Shown: in pieces, positions 35,109 through 45,300 of the stretch | Layout of the letters: each line of letters opens with the position of its first letter | Numbering within the stretch: the first letter of the stretch is position 1 | NCBI GenBank assembly: GCA_963827515.1 | Contig: CAWHBF010000033.1 | Span: 147,092 to 211,091, forward strand | Reading direction: 5' to 3' | Length of the DNA stretch: 64,000 nt | Source of the DNA: JABFSA01 sp963827515 | GTDB taxonomy: Bacteria; Acidobacteriota; Vicinamibacteria; Vicinamibacterales; UBA2999 | Notes under the pieces: generated by a model | Told to the model about the DNA's origin: nothing | Seen by the model: only the letters and a program-made list of their open reading frames with translations | Database searches by the model: none | Made by a program: the position numbers and the translations under genes

Positions 35109-37623
35109 TGTCGCTCACGCACAGCGTGGCGCGGGCGCTCAACACCCTCTACTTCGCCGGCAGCAGCGTGTATTGCCTGCTGGGTTACAGCTCGTTCGCG
35201 AACGAACAGTTCATTCGACCGCAGCTCATCGAGTGGCTGCCGGGTCTGGTCGGCCATCATCACGAGCTCTTCTGGCTGACCGTGGTCGTGACACTGCCGA
35301 CGCTGGTGCCGATGTTGCGGCGTGGTACGCCGCGCGTTCGCCTCGTGACGGCGACGTATCTCGGACTCAACCTGGCGGTTGGTTTCTGGCTCACAGCCAA
35401 TCCCGTGCTTTCGATGGTGGGATCGGACGGCCGAACTCTGACGCTGGCGTTTCTGTGCCTCCTGCCTCCTCTCGCGCTCGCTGGCGTCGACCATGTCACG
35501 GTGCCGCCGCCGGTTGTCCGGCGTATCGACGACCGACGCCTGTTTGTTGCCTTGGCGACCGCCGCGGTTCTGGTATGGGTGACGTATGTTCTGTTGATCG
35601 CCTGGTACGCACCGCGCATGCCGGGCGTTGATCTGGCGCCCGCTGCACTTGCCGTTGCCATCGGCGTATCACTCGTGTCGCACTTGCTCTTGTTCGCCCT
35701 CGTGTACCTCGTGGTCAGCGCGGTACTGTCGGTCGCATCTCTTGCTCGTCATCCCTTGGCCGAGGTACTGGGCCTTGTCGGCATTGTCAGTCGTAGGACT
35801 GGCGGTGGTGCTTCAACGCGTCGTGGCCGCAACGCTGTCGTTCGGGAGCGCCGAGTCCTGGATCCTGTCGGGCTGGCTCAGTGTGGTCGTGGTCGCCGTG
35901 TGGTCCGGGCTCGTCTGGCAGCGGGTTGCGCGCACGAACGTCCCTGGAGCGACGTCCGTCGACGCGGGAGCTGTCGAAGCCGATTCCCTCGACATCTGGT
36001 TCATGCCATTGACCGGACGTATTCACGCGATCGCCCTCGTCGGCGTTCTCCTGCTGCCAGTCCTGGCGCTGGCACTGCGAACCACCGTGGAACACTTCGA
36101 CTGGAATTTCTTGCTCCAGAAGCTCGGTGTCTTCGTGGTCTGGGTGGTGGCACTCGTCGGGGCCAGCGTTGTGACACGCCGGCTCGGAGGAGTCTGGCGC
36201 GTCGGTCGCGATACCTGCGGCGCCGTCGCGGTGATGATGATTGTCATCGGACTCGCGGGCGTGCCGGCGGCATCGCGGCTGTCGGCCTGGAGCGGCGTCG
36301 GGAAGTTCGATCCGGACTTCGCCCTCGATCGGGTACTCGGCGTTCGACGCCTCCTACCAACTCGTTCGCGATCTGCTCGAGACACGCGCAGGCGAACACG
36401 CCTCGTTCTACACCTTCTTGAAGGGGCACTCGACGCTCGGTCGCGTCGCGGCCGACCCCGTCGACGTCCGCTTTGTGGACTCGTTCGAGAGTAAAACGCC
36501 ACCTCCTCACGTGTTCCTTTTCATCGTGGACAGCCTGCGACGCGACTACCTGTCACCGTACAACCCCAAGGTCACGTTCACTCCCGCGACGCACGCGTTC
36601 GCCGACGAATCAGTGGTCTTCGAGCGGGCTTTTACCCGCTATGGAGCCACTGGTTTGTCGGTGCCCTCGCTGTGGACCGGCGGCATGCTCCTGCACAAGC
36701 AGTACGTCAAGCCCTTCGCACCCATGAACGCACTGGAGAAGCTGCTCGACGGTGCGGGGTATCGACGGTTTCTCAGTGACGACCACCTTGTGACCCAACT
36801 CTTTCAAGCCTCGTCCTCGACGACGCTGCTCGATGAAGGGATTCAGGAGATGGACCACACCATGTGTACGACGACCCGCGAGCTACAGGCGAAGCTCGAC
36901 GCGACGATGAGCGATCCGCGCCCCGTGTTCGCCATGACGCGTCCGTTGCAGTTGCATACCGCGCGGCTCGTGCGAGACCCAGAAATCGAAGCGTCCGTAT
37001 ACCCTGGGTTCGTTGCACGGTATGCCGCCCAGGTGGCAGCCGTCGATCGTTGTCTGGGTGACTTCGTCGGCTACTTGAAACGGAGCGGTCTTTACGACCG
37101 CAGCGTGGTCGTACTCACCGCCGATCACGGCGAATCGCTCGGGGAGGATGGACGCTGGGGTCACGGCAACGTGCTGCATCCTGAGCTGATGCGGGTTCCG
37201 CTGATCATCCACCTGCCGGCACATGCAGCATCGAGTCTGACGGTCGATCGTTCACAGGTCGCGCTCTCGACTGACATCACGCCGACGCTGTATGCGCTTG
37301 CAGGTCATCAGCCTCGCCGCCGTGGTGCGCTCTACGGGGAGCCGCTCTTCACGCCGAAGGACCAGCCTCTCCCGGTACGGCGCCGTGAGTCGTTTCTCCT
37401 CTCGTCGAGCTACGGACCTGGATATGCGATGCTGCGGCACAATGGCCGGACGTTGTACATCGCCGATGCCGTGCAGGGGCGGGACTTTGCGTATGAGATG
37501 GGACCCGATGGCGAGATGGCGCGGCAGACCGTCACCGACGTGATGCGAGCGGTCAATCGGACTCTCATTCGTGAGCAGATTGGCGCCATCGCGTCGGAGT
37601 ACCGGTTCTCACCGGCGTGGTAG
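35105..37623 (+). CDS. large membrane sulfatase-like (alkaline phosphatase superfamily) protein, frame-broken twice
   Basis: A protein of about 838 residues. Up to 12 membrane helices occupy the first 400 residues. The periplasmic domain follows with VFLFIVDSLRRDYLSPY (first Asp), ERAFTRYGATGLSVPSLWTGG (nucleophile Thr/Ser region), VVVLTADHGESLGEDGRWGHG (split blocks; metal Asp-His) and VPLIIHLP. One extra base lies between about 35745 and 35800, and another at about 36331 (a GGG run), where FDPDFALDR continues as YSAFDASYQLVRDLLE. It is translationally coupled to the TPR gene. The third such enzyme within 9 kb, but in a divergent operon. The substrate may be a lipid-linked or envelope glycan. 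Confidence 0.82.
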
Positions 37624-37638
37624 GCTCACGACGCTCAG

Positions 37639-37824
37639 ATGGACGATCGTTTCGACGTGACGTGCCCCTACTGCGGAGAGCAGGTCGAGATCTACGTCGA
37701 GCCTGACGTGAGCGGGAGCTTCATACAGGACTGCGAGGTCTGCTGCAATCCGTGGCGGGTTCGCGTCGTGCGCGCCGACGGCGAGCGCTTCGTTGACCTC
37801 GCGCGTGCCGACGGCTCCGAGTAG
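37639..37824 (+). CDS. CPXCG-motif cysteine-rich protein
   Basis: A 61-residue protein with two Cys pairs, TCPYCGEQVEI (residues 9-19) and DCEVCCNPW (about 31-39), forming a small zinc ribbon. This is the CPXCG-containing family of unknown function. The ATG at 37639 follows the sulfatase-like gene by 15 bases. The protein is acidic and cytosolic, without membrane segment. Confidence 0.82.
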   Translation: MDDRFDVTCPYCGEQVEIYVEPDVSGSFIQDCEVCCNPWRVRVVRADGERFVDLARADGSE

Positions 37825-37874
37825 GCCGCCCGCCAGGCACGCGCGAGGGTATTGCCGAAGGTCTGGTCCGAGCC

Positions 37875-38684
37875 CTACTTCTTCGTGGCGGTGAACGCTG
37901 CGCCCCCGCCGGCCGACCCGCGAATCGTGTTGCCCTGAACACGCCCGGTATAGGTCGTGGTGCCGACGGTGAAGGTAATCTCGTCGCCGTTCAGTCGACC
38001 ACTGGTGATCGGCATGGACCCGAGTGTGCCCGATATCATCTGGAAGGTTTGGGTCAGCGTAAGCGCTCCCTGAGGCGTTTCCCAGGTTCCAGCCACCTTG
38101 GCCGGCACGATCCACAGGTGCGCCGTACACCAACTGTTGCATTCGGGGATCGTCTCGCTCTGGTCAGGTTGCCACTCTTCCATCGTGAACGAGTTCGACA
38201 CGATGCGCGTACCCGGCCTCATGTTCAGGATGGTGGGGCGCAACTTCATGTTGATCGTGGGGAGCAGGAACATCGTGATGACCTGTGCCTTCGAGAAGTC
38301 GGTCTCAAAGAGGTCGGCCTTGATGAACGTGGCGCGCGCGGTGACGCCCGCGGCGGCGGCGTTGCGCGTGGCGAGATCGACCATGTCCGGGTTGTACTCG
38401 ATCCCCTGGGCGGTCAAACCGCGCTTGGCCGCGGTGATGACCGTCCGGCCGTCACCGGACCCGAGATCCATGAGGAAGTCCTTTGGTGTCACCTTCGCCA
38501 TGTCGAGCATCTTGTCGACGAGCGCCTGGGGCGTTGGCACCCAGACGACGTCCTTGCCGGCCTGCCCGACCTGGGGCTCGAACGGCTTGGCCGGTGCCTG
38601 TGTTCCCTGGGCGAGGGCCGTGACCGCAAAGACGAGGACCAAGCCGGTAGTAACAACGACCCGAATCTGACGTAGTAATCTCAT
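37875..38684 (-). CDS. secreted class I SAM methyltransferase-like protein
   Basis: A 269-residue protein with a signal peptide (MRLLRQIRVVVTTGLVLVFAVTALAQ in two blocks) and a methyltransferase-like core: DFLMDLGSGDGRTVITA (motif I), AQGIEYNPDMVDLA and ADLFETDFSKAQVITMFLLP. A beta-rich C-terminal part (residues about 185-269) follows. Its export is surprising for a SAM enzyme, since SAM is not expected in the periplasm. The same combination occurs in several acidobacterial and proteobacterial proteins of unknown role. ATG 38684 is chosen because the signal peptide starts there. Confidence 0.75.
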   Translation of the reverse strand: MRLLRQIRVVVTTGLVLVFAVTALAQGTQAPAKPFEPQVGQAGKDVVWVPTPQALVDKMLDMAKVTPKDFLMDLGSGDGRTVITAAKRGLTAQGIEYNPDMVDLATRNAAAAGVTARATFIKADLFETDFSKAQVITMFLLPTINMKLRPTILNMRPGTRIVSNSFTMEEWQPDQSETIPECNSWCTAHLWIVPAKVAGTWETPQGALTLTQTFQMISGTLGSMPITSGRLNGDEITFTVGTTTYTGRVQGNTIRGSAGGGAAFTATKK

Positions 38685-38807
38685 GACCAGCCCTCGGCGG
38701 GATGCGCCCGCCTCGAATAAATGTGTGAAGGCGGGAGTATATCCCGAAGAGCCATTTTTCAGCGTGCGGTGAGGTATCATCTGCGCTGCTATTAGGAGGC
38801 TAGAGCC

Positions 38808-40138
38808 ATGAGAAGGCGTGTTGACTCGAGCGCGAAGAAGAAGATGTGGGCCCTGCCCGATCGGCCTCTGCGTCGTGGCCGCGTACGTGGCCCTGGGCGC
38901 GCAGGCACCGGCGGTGCCGAACTATGTTTTCGATCCGGGCTGGCCGAAGCCGCTGCCGAACAACTGGAAGATCGGAGGCGTGACCGGCCTTGCCGTGGTG
39001 CCTGGCACCGACACGGTCTGGGCATACAACCGGCCGAACGACTTGACCAATCTCGAGCTCGAAAAGGAGACCGGGACGTCTGACTGCTGCACGCTTGCCC
39101 CCATCGATGATTCATTTCGACAAGGAAGGGAATGTCATCGGGTCCTTTGCCGCGCCTCAGGGGCACGGGATGGACGTCGACAGCAAGGGGTTTGCGTATC
39201 TCGGGCAGAACAACGTCCGCAAATACGACACGCGCAGCGGAAAGATGGTCGCTGAGATCCCGCACGCGCCCGAGACCGAGAACGGCCAGAAGTTCATGAT
39301 GCCGCAGTTGCCCAACCATACGCCTGGGGTGGGCGGCCAGGGACCGATCGCAGGATTCCTTCCGCCGCCTCCCGGCGCTGCCGCACGCGGCGGTGGTGGC
39401 GGCGGAGGCAACGCGCAAGACCCGGCTGCGCAGGCGGCGGCCCGGGCGGCGTTCCGTGCGAAGTATCCGCCGACCACACCGATGATCGTCGGTGGGCTGG
39501 AGGAGATTCGCGTTGACGAGGCGAACAACGAGATCTACGTCCTCGACAACTACTTGAACGGCCGCATCCTCGTCTTCTCGCTCGACAAGTTCGAGTTCAA
39601 GCGGGGCTGGGGCGCGTACGGCCACAAGCTGAACGAGATCAGCACGAGCGAGGCCGACCGCGAGTACAAGCCCAACGGTCCCATGCCGAAGGAGTTCGCC
39701 GGGCACGTCACGTTCAATTTCTCCAACGACGGGATGGTGTACATCGCCGATCGCGTCGCGAACCGCATTCAGGTCACCGACCGGCAAGGGAACTATCAGG
39801 GCAAGGAGTTCATCCTCGCGCCGTACACCGGGCGCGGTGGTTCGACCGGCGGCGTGGCGTTCTCGCCGGACAAGGAGCAGAGGTATCTCTATATCTCGGA
39901 CCTCACGAACAACAAGGTCTGGTTTCTGAATCGGGCCGACGGCAAGGTGGTGGGCACGCTCGGGAACATGGGGGACAACGGGGGACTGTTCTACGGGCTC
40001 CACATGATCGCTACCGATTCACGTGGCACGATCTACACGGGTGAGGTTTTTGCGGGAGAGCGCGTCCAGCGCTTCGTGCCGGCAAACAGCCCGCGCGGCA
40101 AGGTGCTACAGCAGCTGTCGAAGACTCCGCTGTTCTAG
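38808..40138 (+). CDS. secreted NHL/beta-propeller protein (frame-broken twice)
   Basis: A protein of about 440 residues. ATG 38808 follows AGGAGG and encodes MRRRVDSSAKKKMWALP. Dropping one base near 38864 completes a signal peptide (IGLCVVAAYVALGAQA) and leads into VPNYVFDPGWPKPLPNNWKIGG. A second extra base near 39098 leads to MIHFDKEGNVIGSF. The remainder has propeller blades: HGMDVDSKGFAYLGQNN, LEEIRVDEANNEIYVLDNYLNGRI, YIADRVANRIQVTDRQGNY and MIATDSRGTIYTGEVF. A low-complexity Pro/Gly/Ala stretch with a run of seven Gly lies near 39380-39420. The likely role is a periplasmic or surface lyase, hydrolase or binding protein. Confidence 0.8.
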
Positions 40139-40212
40139 GTCTCGAGTCTCATGGCGACGCGGAGGAGCATCGCTCCTCCGCGTCGGTTCCCTTCTCTGTC
40201 ACGCTCTTGTCA

Positions 40213-40352
40213 CGCGCACGCTGAAGCGTGCGCTCTACATTCAAACACCCACACACGTAACACCACACGCAGGCTGAAGCCTGCGCTCTACATTCAATCT
40301 AACTGTTCGCAGCGCAGGCAGCACCTGTAGAGCGCACGCTTTAGCGTGCGCG
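40213..40352. repeat. three REP-like palindromes
   Basis: Units at 40213-40238 and 40267-40291 (reverse, ending GCTCTAC) and 40327-40352 (forward, starting GTAGAGCGC) lie in the region after the propeller gene. They belong to the same family as those around the transposase at 22.4 kb. A CTGTGTCTCTGTGGC tract follows near 40363. Confidence 0.85.
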
Positions 40353-40386
40353 GCAACAACCGCTGTGTCTCTGTGGCCCGTGCCTG

Positions 40387-40785
40387 CTAGAACAGCACGG
40401 TCGCGTCGATGAATATGCCCGTCCGCGGCGCATAGATCACCGCATGGTCATCGATGACGCCTCGCCGGTACTCGTGCGGCAGCACCATGAGCCGGCGCTC
40501 GACCGCCCACGGGAGCGGCTGAATCTTGCGCTGCCAGCCCGGAGGGAGGTGGCCCGTGCGGCTGTACTTCTTCTGCAGCCCCGGTGGGAGGCGGCGATAC
40601 CGGGGCTCGTAGTACTCGCGCACGACGTGCCGGTCGCCGGTCGAGAACACAATCTGGACGTTTCCGTTGGCGTCGCGGCGATAGTCCCGGTAGTCATCGC
40701 GACGGTCGTCCCGTCGTTGCGCCGCGTCCGACGTGGCAATCCCGACGAGCAGGACGGCCGCCATCACGCAGAGTGCGGTTCTCAT
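40387..40785 (-). CDS. small secreted RcnB-like basic protein
   Basis: A 132-residue exported protein with a signal peptide (LCVMAAVLLVGIATSDA). A charged Arg/Asp/Tyr-rich stretch follows (RRDDRRDDYRDYRRD), then YRRLPPGLQKKYSRTGHLPPGWQRKI, which resembles RcnB-type proteins with repeated LPPG motifs. ATG 40785 follows GGAGG at about 7 bases; an upstream GTG is less likely. RcnB proteins are linked to metal homeostasis in enterobacteria, but that function is not shown here. Confidence 0.65.
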   Translation of the reverse strand: MRTALCVMAAVLLVGIATSDAAQRRDDRRDDYRDYRRDANGNVQIVFSTGDRHVVREYYEPRYRRLPPGLQKKYSRTGHLPPGWQRKIQPLPWAVERRLMVLPHEYRRGVIDDHAVIYAPRTGIFIDATVLF

Positions 40786-41007
40786 CACTCACCTCCAGGT
40801 GGGCTTGGTAGCCCGACAGCCGAGGCAGCAAGGCGCTTGCCAGAGGGGAAGTCTCTTGGAAGCGTTGTACTTACGAGGAACTCGCAGTCTCCCCGTGCCG
40901 AGGAGTGATGCCTGGAGAGGACGCCATTGAACTCCACGCAGAATGCGTATGGTGCCAACCGGTGCACCCGTGGGAATCGGCTGTGGCGGGCTTCGCGTGC
41001 GGCAAGA

Positions 41008-41033
41008 CGCGCAGGCTGAAGCCTGCGCTCTAC
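41008..41033. repeat. REP-like palindrome (reverse unit)
   Basis: A palindrome around CTGAAG that ends GCTCTAC, of the same family as the other units. Confidence 0.8.
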
Positions 41034-41061
41034 GTTTTCGGGTCGATGTATCGGGGTGCCT

Positions 41062-41159
41062 CAGAGCGGTTTGCGTTTCGACGTAGAGCGCACGCTTCAG
41101 CGTGCGCGTGTCCGCGGAGGCTAAAGCCTCCGCTCTACGCCGAATTGAAAAACGGTCTA
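41062..41159. repeat. composite REP/BIME-like element, copy 2
   Basis: It is nearly identical to 19091-19182, including the flanks AGAGCGGTTTGC and GAA..CGGTCTA and both palindromic units (41083-41108 and 41112-41138). A short TTTCGAC insertion precedes the first unit. The copies lie about 22 kb apart. Confidence 0.85.
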
Positions 41160-41228
41160 CTAGGGCTGCGCGACGACACCAGCGCAGGCCAGAGCCTGCG
41201 CTGGGGCGTGTGCGGGAACGGAGTCTGT

Positions 41229-42089
41229 CTAGTTGACCGGTGGGTTCTTTCGCTGTTCCGCCAGCAGAGACGCGTGGTTCTTCTCCATGTTGGCGACCCA
41301 GGCCTTGAAGCCCGCGGGATCGATGTACGGGTTTGTGGCGCCGCCGAGCCGCTTGTACTTGCCGGCTGGATCGAAGAACCAGCTGTGCGAGGCGAGGAAT
41401 ACATCGACCGGAAGCTTCTTGTACACCGCGATGCTCTTCGCGAAGTCGTCGGCGATCTCCGGATAGTTCTTGTTGTTGACGAGGCGCGCATCTTCCTGCA
41501 GCCCGCCGCAGGCAATCGCCAGGTCGTACATCCGGCCGCCGTCCGCCACCTTCATCGTCCAGGTCGTGCAGCCTCGCGTGTGCCCAGGGGTCAGATGCGC
41601 CGTCAGCGTCGTGCCGCCAAGCGCCACCGTCTCGCCATCCTTGAGCACGCGGTCGATCGGATGGGCTTTGCCGCTGGGCGCTTTCATGCCCTTGAGCGCC
41701 GGCACGTCCTGTTCCATGGCCATCACCATGGCGCCGCCGGTCAGCTCCTTCACGACGGCGTCGGCCTGCATGTGATCGGCGTGAGCATGGCTGCCAAGAA
41801 TGATCTTGATGTCGGTCATCTTGAAGCCGACCTTCTCCACGGCCGCCTGGAGCAGCGGCACGGTCTCCTCGAAATTGGTGTTGATGAGGATATGGCCTTG
41901 CGGCGTCGTGATCAGGTAGGAGTTCAGCGTGCCCGTGCCAACCGAGTAGACGTTTCCGATGACCTTGTGCGAAGGGAACGCGACCCTATCCTGCGTTCGA
42001 TCCTCCACGGTTTGCGCGAGCGCAAGGGACGGCATCGCGGCGACACTGGCCATGAGGATCAACGCTCGAAGGACTGAGGAAGCAGACAT
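41229..42089 (-). CDS. subclass B3-like metallo-beta-lactamase
   Basis: A 286-residue exported metallo-beta-lactamase fold protein with a signal peptide (LRALILMASVAAMPSLALAQ in two blocks). The Zn ligands are HAHADHM (about residue 108), TPGHTRGCTTWT (His, about 172) and the late ASHSWFF (His, about 237), the B3 pattern as in L1 and related enzymes. ATG 42089 fits AGGAGA with a 7-8 base spacer; the earlier ATG 42095 is too close to it. Beta-lactam hydrolysis is predicted from the motifs. No transposon or resistance gene neighbour is present, so it looks chromosomal and intrinsic. Confidence 0.85.
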   Translation of the reverse strand: MSASSVLRALILMASVAAMPSLALAQTVEDRTQDRVAFPSHKVIGNVYSVGTGTLNSYLITTPQGHILINTNFEETVPLLQAAVEKVGFKMTDIKIILGSHAHADHMQADAVVKELTGGAMVMAMEQDVPALKGMKAPSGKAHPIDRVLKDGETVALGGTTLTAHLTPGHTRGCTTWTMKVADGGRMYDLAIACGGLQEDARLVNNKNYPEIADDFAKSIAVYKKLPVDVFLASHSWFFDPAGKYKRLGGATNPYIDPAGFKAWVANMEKNHASLLAEQRKNPPVN

Positions 42090-42184
42090 ATACATTCTCC
42101 TGATGTTACGGCACGTGGGGTGTGAGCGCGACGCTATCGCAGGGGAAACCTAGTGTCAAGCGATCGTGTAGTTCAAGCGATGGT

Positions 42185-42385
42185 CGTTCACGCTTCTGAC
42201 GTTCTCCGCTTCTCGGTTCGTGTTCAAGTTCGGTTCAGGTTCCTCGTTCGCGCTTCGACGTTCGAAGTTCAGAAGTTCGGCGCTCGGTACCTTCGATCCC
42301 GAACCACGAACCATGAACCCGGAAGCTCGAACTTCGAACCGAACCTGAACACGAACCGAGAACCGAGAAGTCAGAAGCGTGAACG
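42185..42385. repeat. long imperfect inverted repeat with about 50-base arms
   Basis: The left arm is 42185-42242 and the right arm 42336-42385. The outermost 16 bases pair perfectly (CGTTCACGCTTCTGAC with its complement at 42370-42385) and most of the rest also pair, made of GGTTCG/GTTC-type words. The centre carries shorter TTCGAA inverted words. It lies 14 bases from the helicase stop and upstream of the beta-lactamase gene. It could fold into a very long hairpin; transcription termination is one possible role. Confidence 0.8.
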
Positions 42386-42399
42386 ACGGCTTCATCTTC

Positions 42400-45300
42400 T
42401 CACGCCGTCCTTGCCTCTGGTACCGGCGTCAGTACGCCTCGATAGTGCAAAGGGTCACTCGCAGGCACGTCCTCGACACGACCTCCGCGTTTGCGTACCG
42501 CCCTGAGCAACGTCACCGCTTCTGGCAAGGCGTACTGCTCACCGTCAAAGCCGGCCACGAAGCGGCCGCCGCGCACCTCCCCCCTGGCCTCGAGCGTCCG
42601 TAGCTCACGAACGAGACGCCACCAGGGTATCGGTATGCGCTCCCGTTCGACCGTTTTCCTGAAGACCACGCCACTTCGTCGCAGCAGCTGTCGCACCACG
42701 AAGTCGGACGACGACGAGGTGACCGCGTCGCGTCGTAGGAGAGACCAGCGTCCCACCGTGAGGGCGCGCCGCAATCGGCGCGAGGGCGGCACGATGAAGC
42801 CGCGAAGACCCGCAAACGCATCGGCGGTGACGAGTCCGCGCCCGGCGAGTTCGGCGAGGCCTGACTCGACCTGCGTCGGGATGAGCCTCGTCGCGGCAGC
42901 GAGCTCCTGGGGAAAGGCGGCGCCGCGGGTTGAGAGGGCCGCGAACACCTGGCCCGCGTAACCCTCGACCGGAGGCGGCACCTCGTCCGTAAGGCCGAGC
43001 CAGAGCGGCAGCTCTTCGCGTCGATAGAAGCCGATAGGTGTCACACGCACGGCGCTTGCGCCAGACCCCCACAGGCGTCCCCAGGCGAACTCTCCCGAAA
43101 GCGTGGCCTGGTCCAGCCACTCGCGACGATAGCCCCGTATGCGGCGGGGAAGGATGCCTGCCTCCCACATGACCGCCGGCGCCTCGAATCCAGCCAGTTG
43201 ACCGAGAGCCTCCAACACACCAGCGGGGCCCTCCAGCTTGTGCGCCTCGTCCGCGTGTTGCCAGCAGGCAAGGAACATCAAGAAGTCGGTCGCGGTAACC
43301 GGCTCGATCTCTTTCCGCAGCCGATCGAGGGTGTAGCGATGGATGCGTGCGAGCAGACGCCGGTCGCACCAGGCCTGCCGCCCTTGAAGCCGCACACGCA
43401 GCACGGCGCCCTCGCCTTCGAGCTCGAGCAGCAGCGGATCGTCCCACTCGACCGGTCCGAGCGCTTCCAGGCGTCCCCGCAGCACGGCCTTGGGGTCGTG
43501 CGATGCATCGATCGCCTGCCAGCGGACGCCGTCGAACGTCACCCGTCCCTGCGCGCGCAGCGTGTCCAACCACGGCCGCCAGGGCGCTGCTTCGTCGGCC
43601 GTGACGTAGCCCATCCACGTCAGCGCTTCGTGGACCTCCTCGGCGTGCTCGGGGCGCGGCCAGGCCTCCTCTCGCACGCGGGCTACCGCCTCGGGATCGA
43701 GCTCGCCAAGTGAATCGAGGGTGCGTGAGTCCACGCCGCCTCGTCGTCTCATGACCGCCTGCGTACGGCGCTCCTCGAGCGGGGCATCGTCCAAGAAGGT
43801 GTAGGGCTGGGAGGCAAGGATCCCGCCCGCGAACACGGACGGCTCGGGCGTATCGACGGCGACTCGTGCAATCGTGCCGTTCTCGAGCCCGCGCAGCACC
43901 GCGAGGAAGCCCTCGACATCCATCGCCTCATGCAGGCAGTCGTCGATGGTCTGCCGGACGAGGGGGTGGTCCATCGGGACGGTAATGTCGCCGGGTGGAA
44001 GCGTTTCACCGCAGGCCACGACATCAGGGAAGGCCGCGGCAAGGAGATCCTGTGCGCGCATCCGTTGGAATCGAATCGGCACCGCGCGTCCGCCACGCGC
44101 GCGTTCGACGAGCAACGCGCGCGTGACGTTCCATCGCCATCTCGTCTCGAACATCGGCTGCGCCAGCACCGCTTGCACGAGCACATCACGTGCGGTGGCC
44201 GAGTGCAGATAGCTGAAGACGTCCTCGAGCGGAAACGAGTGCTGCGGTCCCAGCGACAGGACGATCGCCTCCTCGTTGGCGGCGGCCTGCAACTCGAAGC
44301 CGAACCCGACGCAGAACCGTTTTCGCAAGGCGAGGCCGTAGGCCCGGTTGATGCGACCGCCGAAGGGCGCGTGCACGACGAGCTGCATGCCACCGCTCTC
44401 GTCGAAGAATCGTTCGATGACGATCCGCCCCACGGTAGGAACCGCTCCGAGCGCGCGTACGCCGTTTGCGATGTAGGCGCGCAGGTCGGGGTGGCACCCG
44501 CCTTCTTCCCGGACCTCCGAAATGAGCGCGGAGAGTTCCGGCGTACGAGCGGGCGCTTCGCCGAGCCAGAAGGGGATTGTCGGGGGAGCGCCTTCCGCAT
44601 CGGCCACCCGCACGACGCCGGGCTCCACTCGAAGGATCCTCCACGAGTGCGCGCCCAGCTGGACGATGTCGCCGCGTTGCGATTCGATGGCGAAGTCCTC
44701 GTTGAGAGCGCCGACGTGCGTCCCGTCTGGCTCGAGCAGCACCTGATAGTCGCCCGTGTCGGGGATAGCTCCGCCAGACGTGATGGCCTGTAGCCGAGCA
44801 CGTTTCGTGGCCCGCAGACGGCCATGAACGCCGTCCCTGTGAAGGAGCGCGCGCCGGCCGTCGCTGTGAAGGGCGACAACGCCGTCGAAATCGTCGCGTG
44901 TGAGGTCGCGATACGGCCATGCGCGTCGGAGTCGATCGAAGAGCTCTCGCTCTTCCCATGGTTCAGGGACACACGCCGCGACGATCTGCTGCGCCAGAAT
45001 GTCGAGCGGCGCCCGCGGGAGCGGCGTGCGGTCGAGCAGCCGTCTGTCCACGGCATCGAGCAGTGCTTCAGCCTCGGCGAGCTCATCGAGCGTGAGCGGG
45101 AAAATACGCCCCTTGGGCACACGCGACGGACCGTGTCCGGCCCGACCCATGCGCTGCAGGAACGTGGCGATCAATCTCGTGGCGCCGACCTGAATCGCGA
45201 GGTCCACGTCGCCGATGTCGATACCCAGCTCGAGTGATGCCGTGGCGACGAGCGCGCGAAGCCGTCCGGTCTTGAGCTGTTCCTCGGCCTCGAGGCGACG

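Larger units (their letters stand above)
40786..41228. other. intergenic region carrying palindromic repeats, no gene
   Basis: The interval between two leftward genes holds a REP-like unit at 41008-41033, the composite element at 41062-41159 and an additional palindrome AGCGCAGGCCAGAGCCTGCG near 41181. I see no supported coding region. Confidence 0.7.

Noticed and set aside
40905..42077. A 390-residue open frame opposite the metallo-beta-lactamase
   Set aside because: It is the antisense shadow of a well-supported gene in GC-rich DNA, shows no family motif, and begins in a repeat region.
43930..44793. A 287-residue frame opposite the helicase
   Set aside because: It is the complementary frame of an intact conserved helicase gene.
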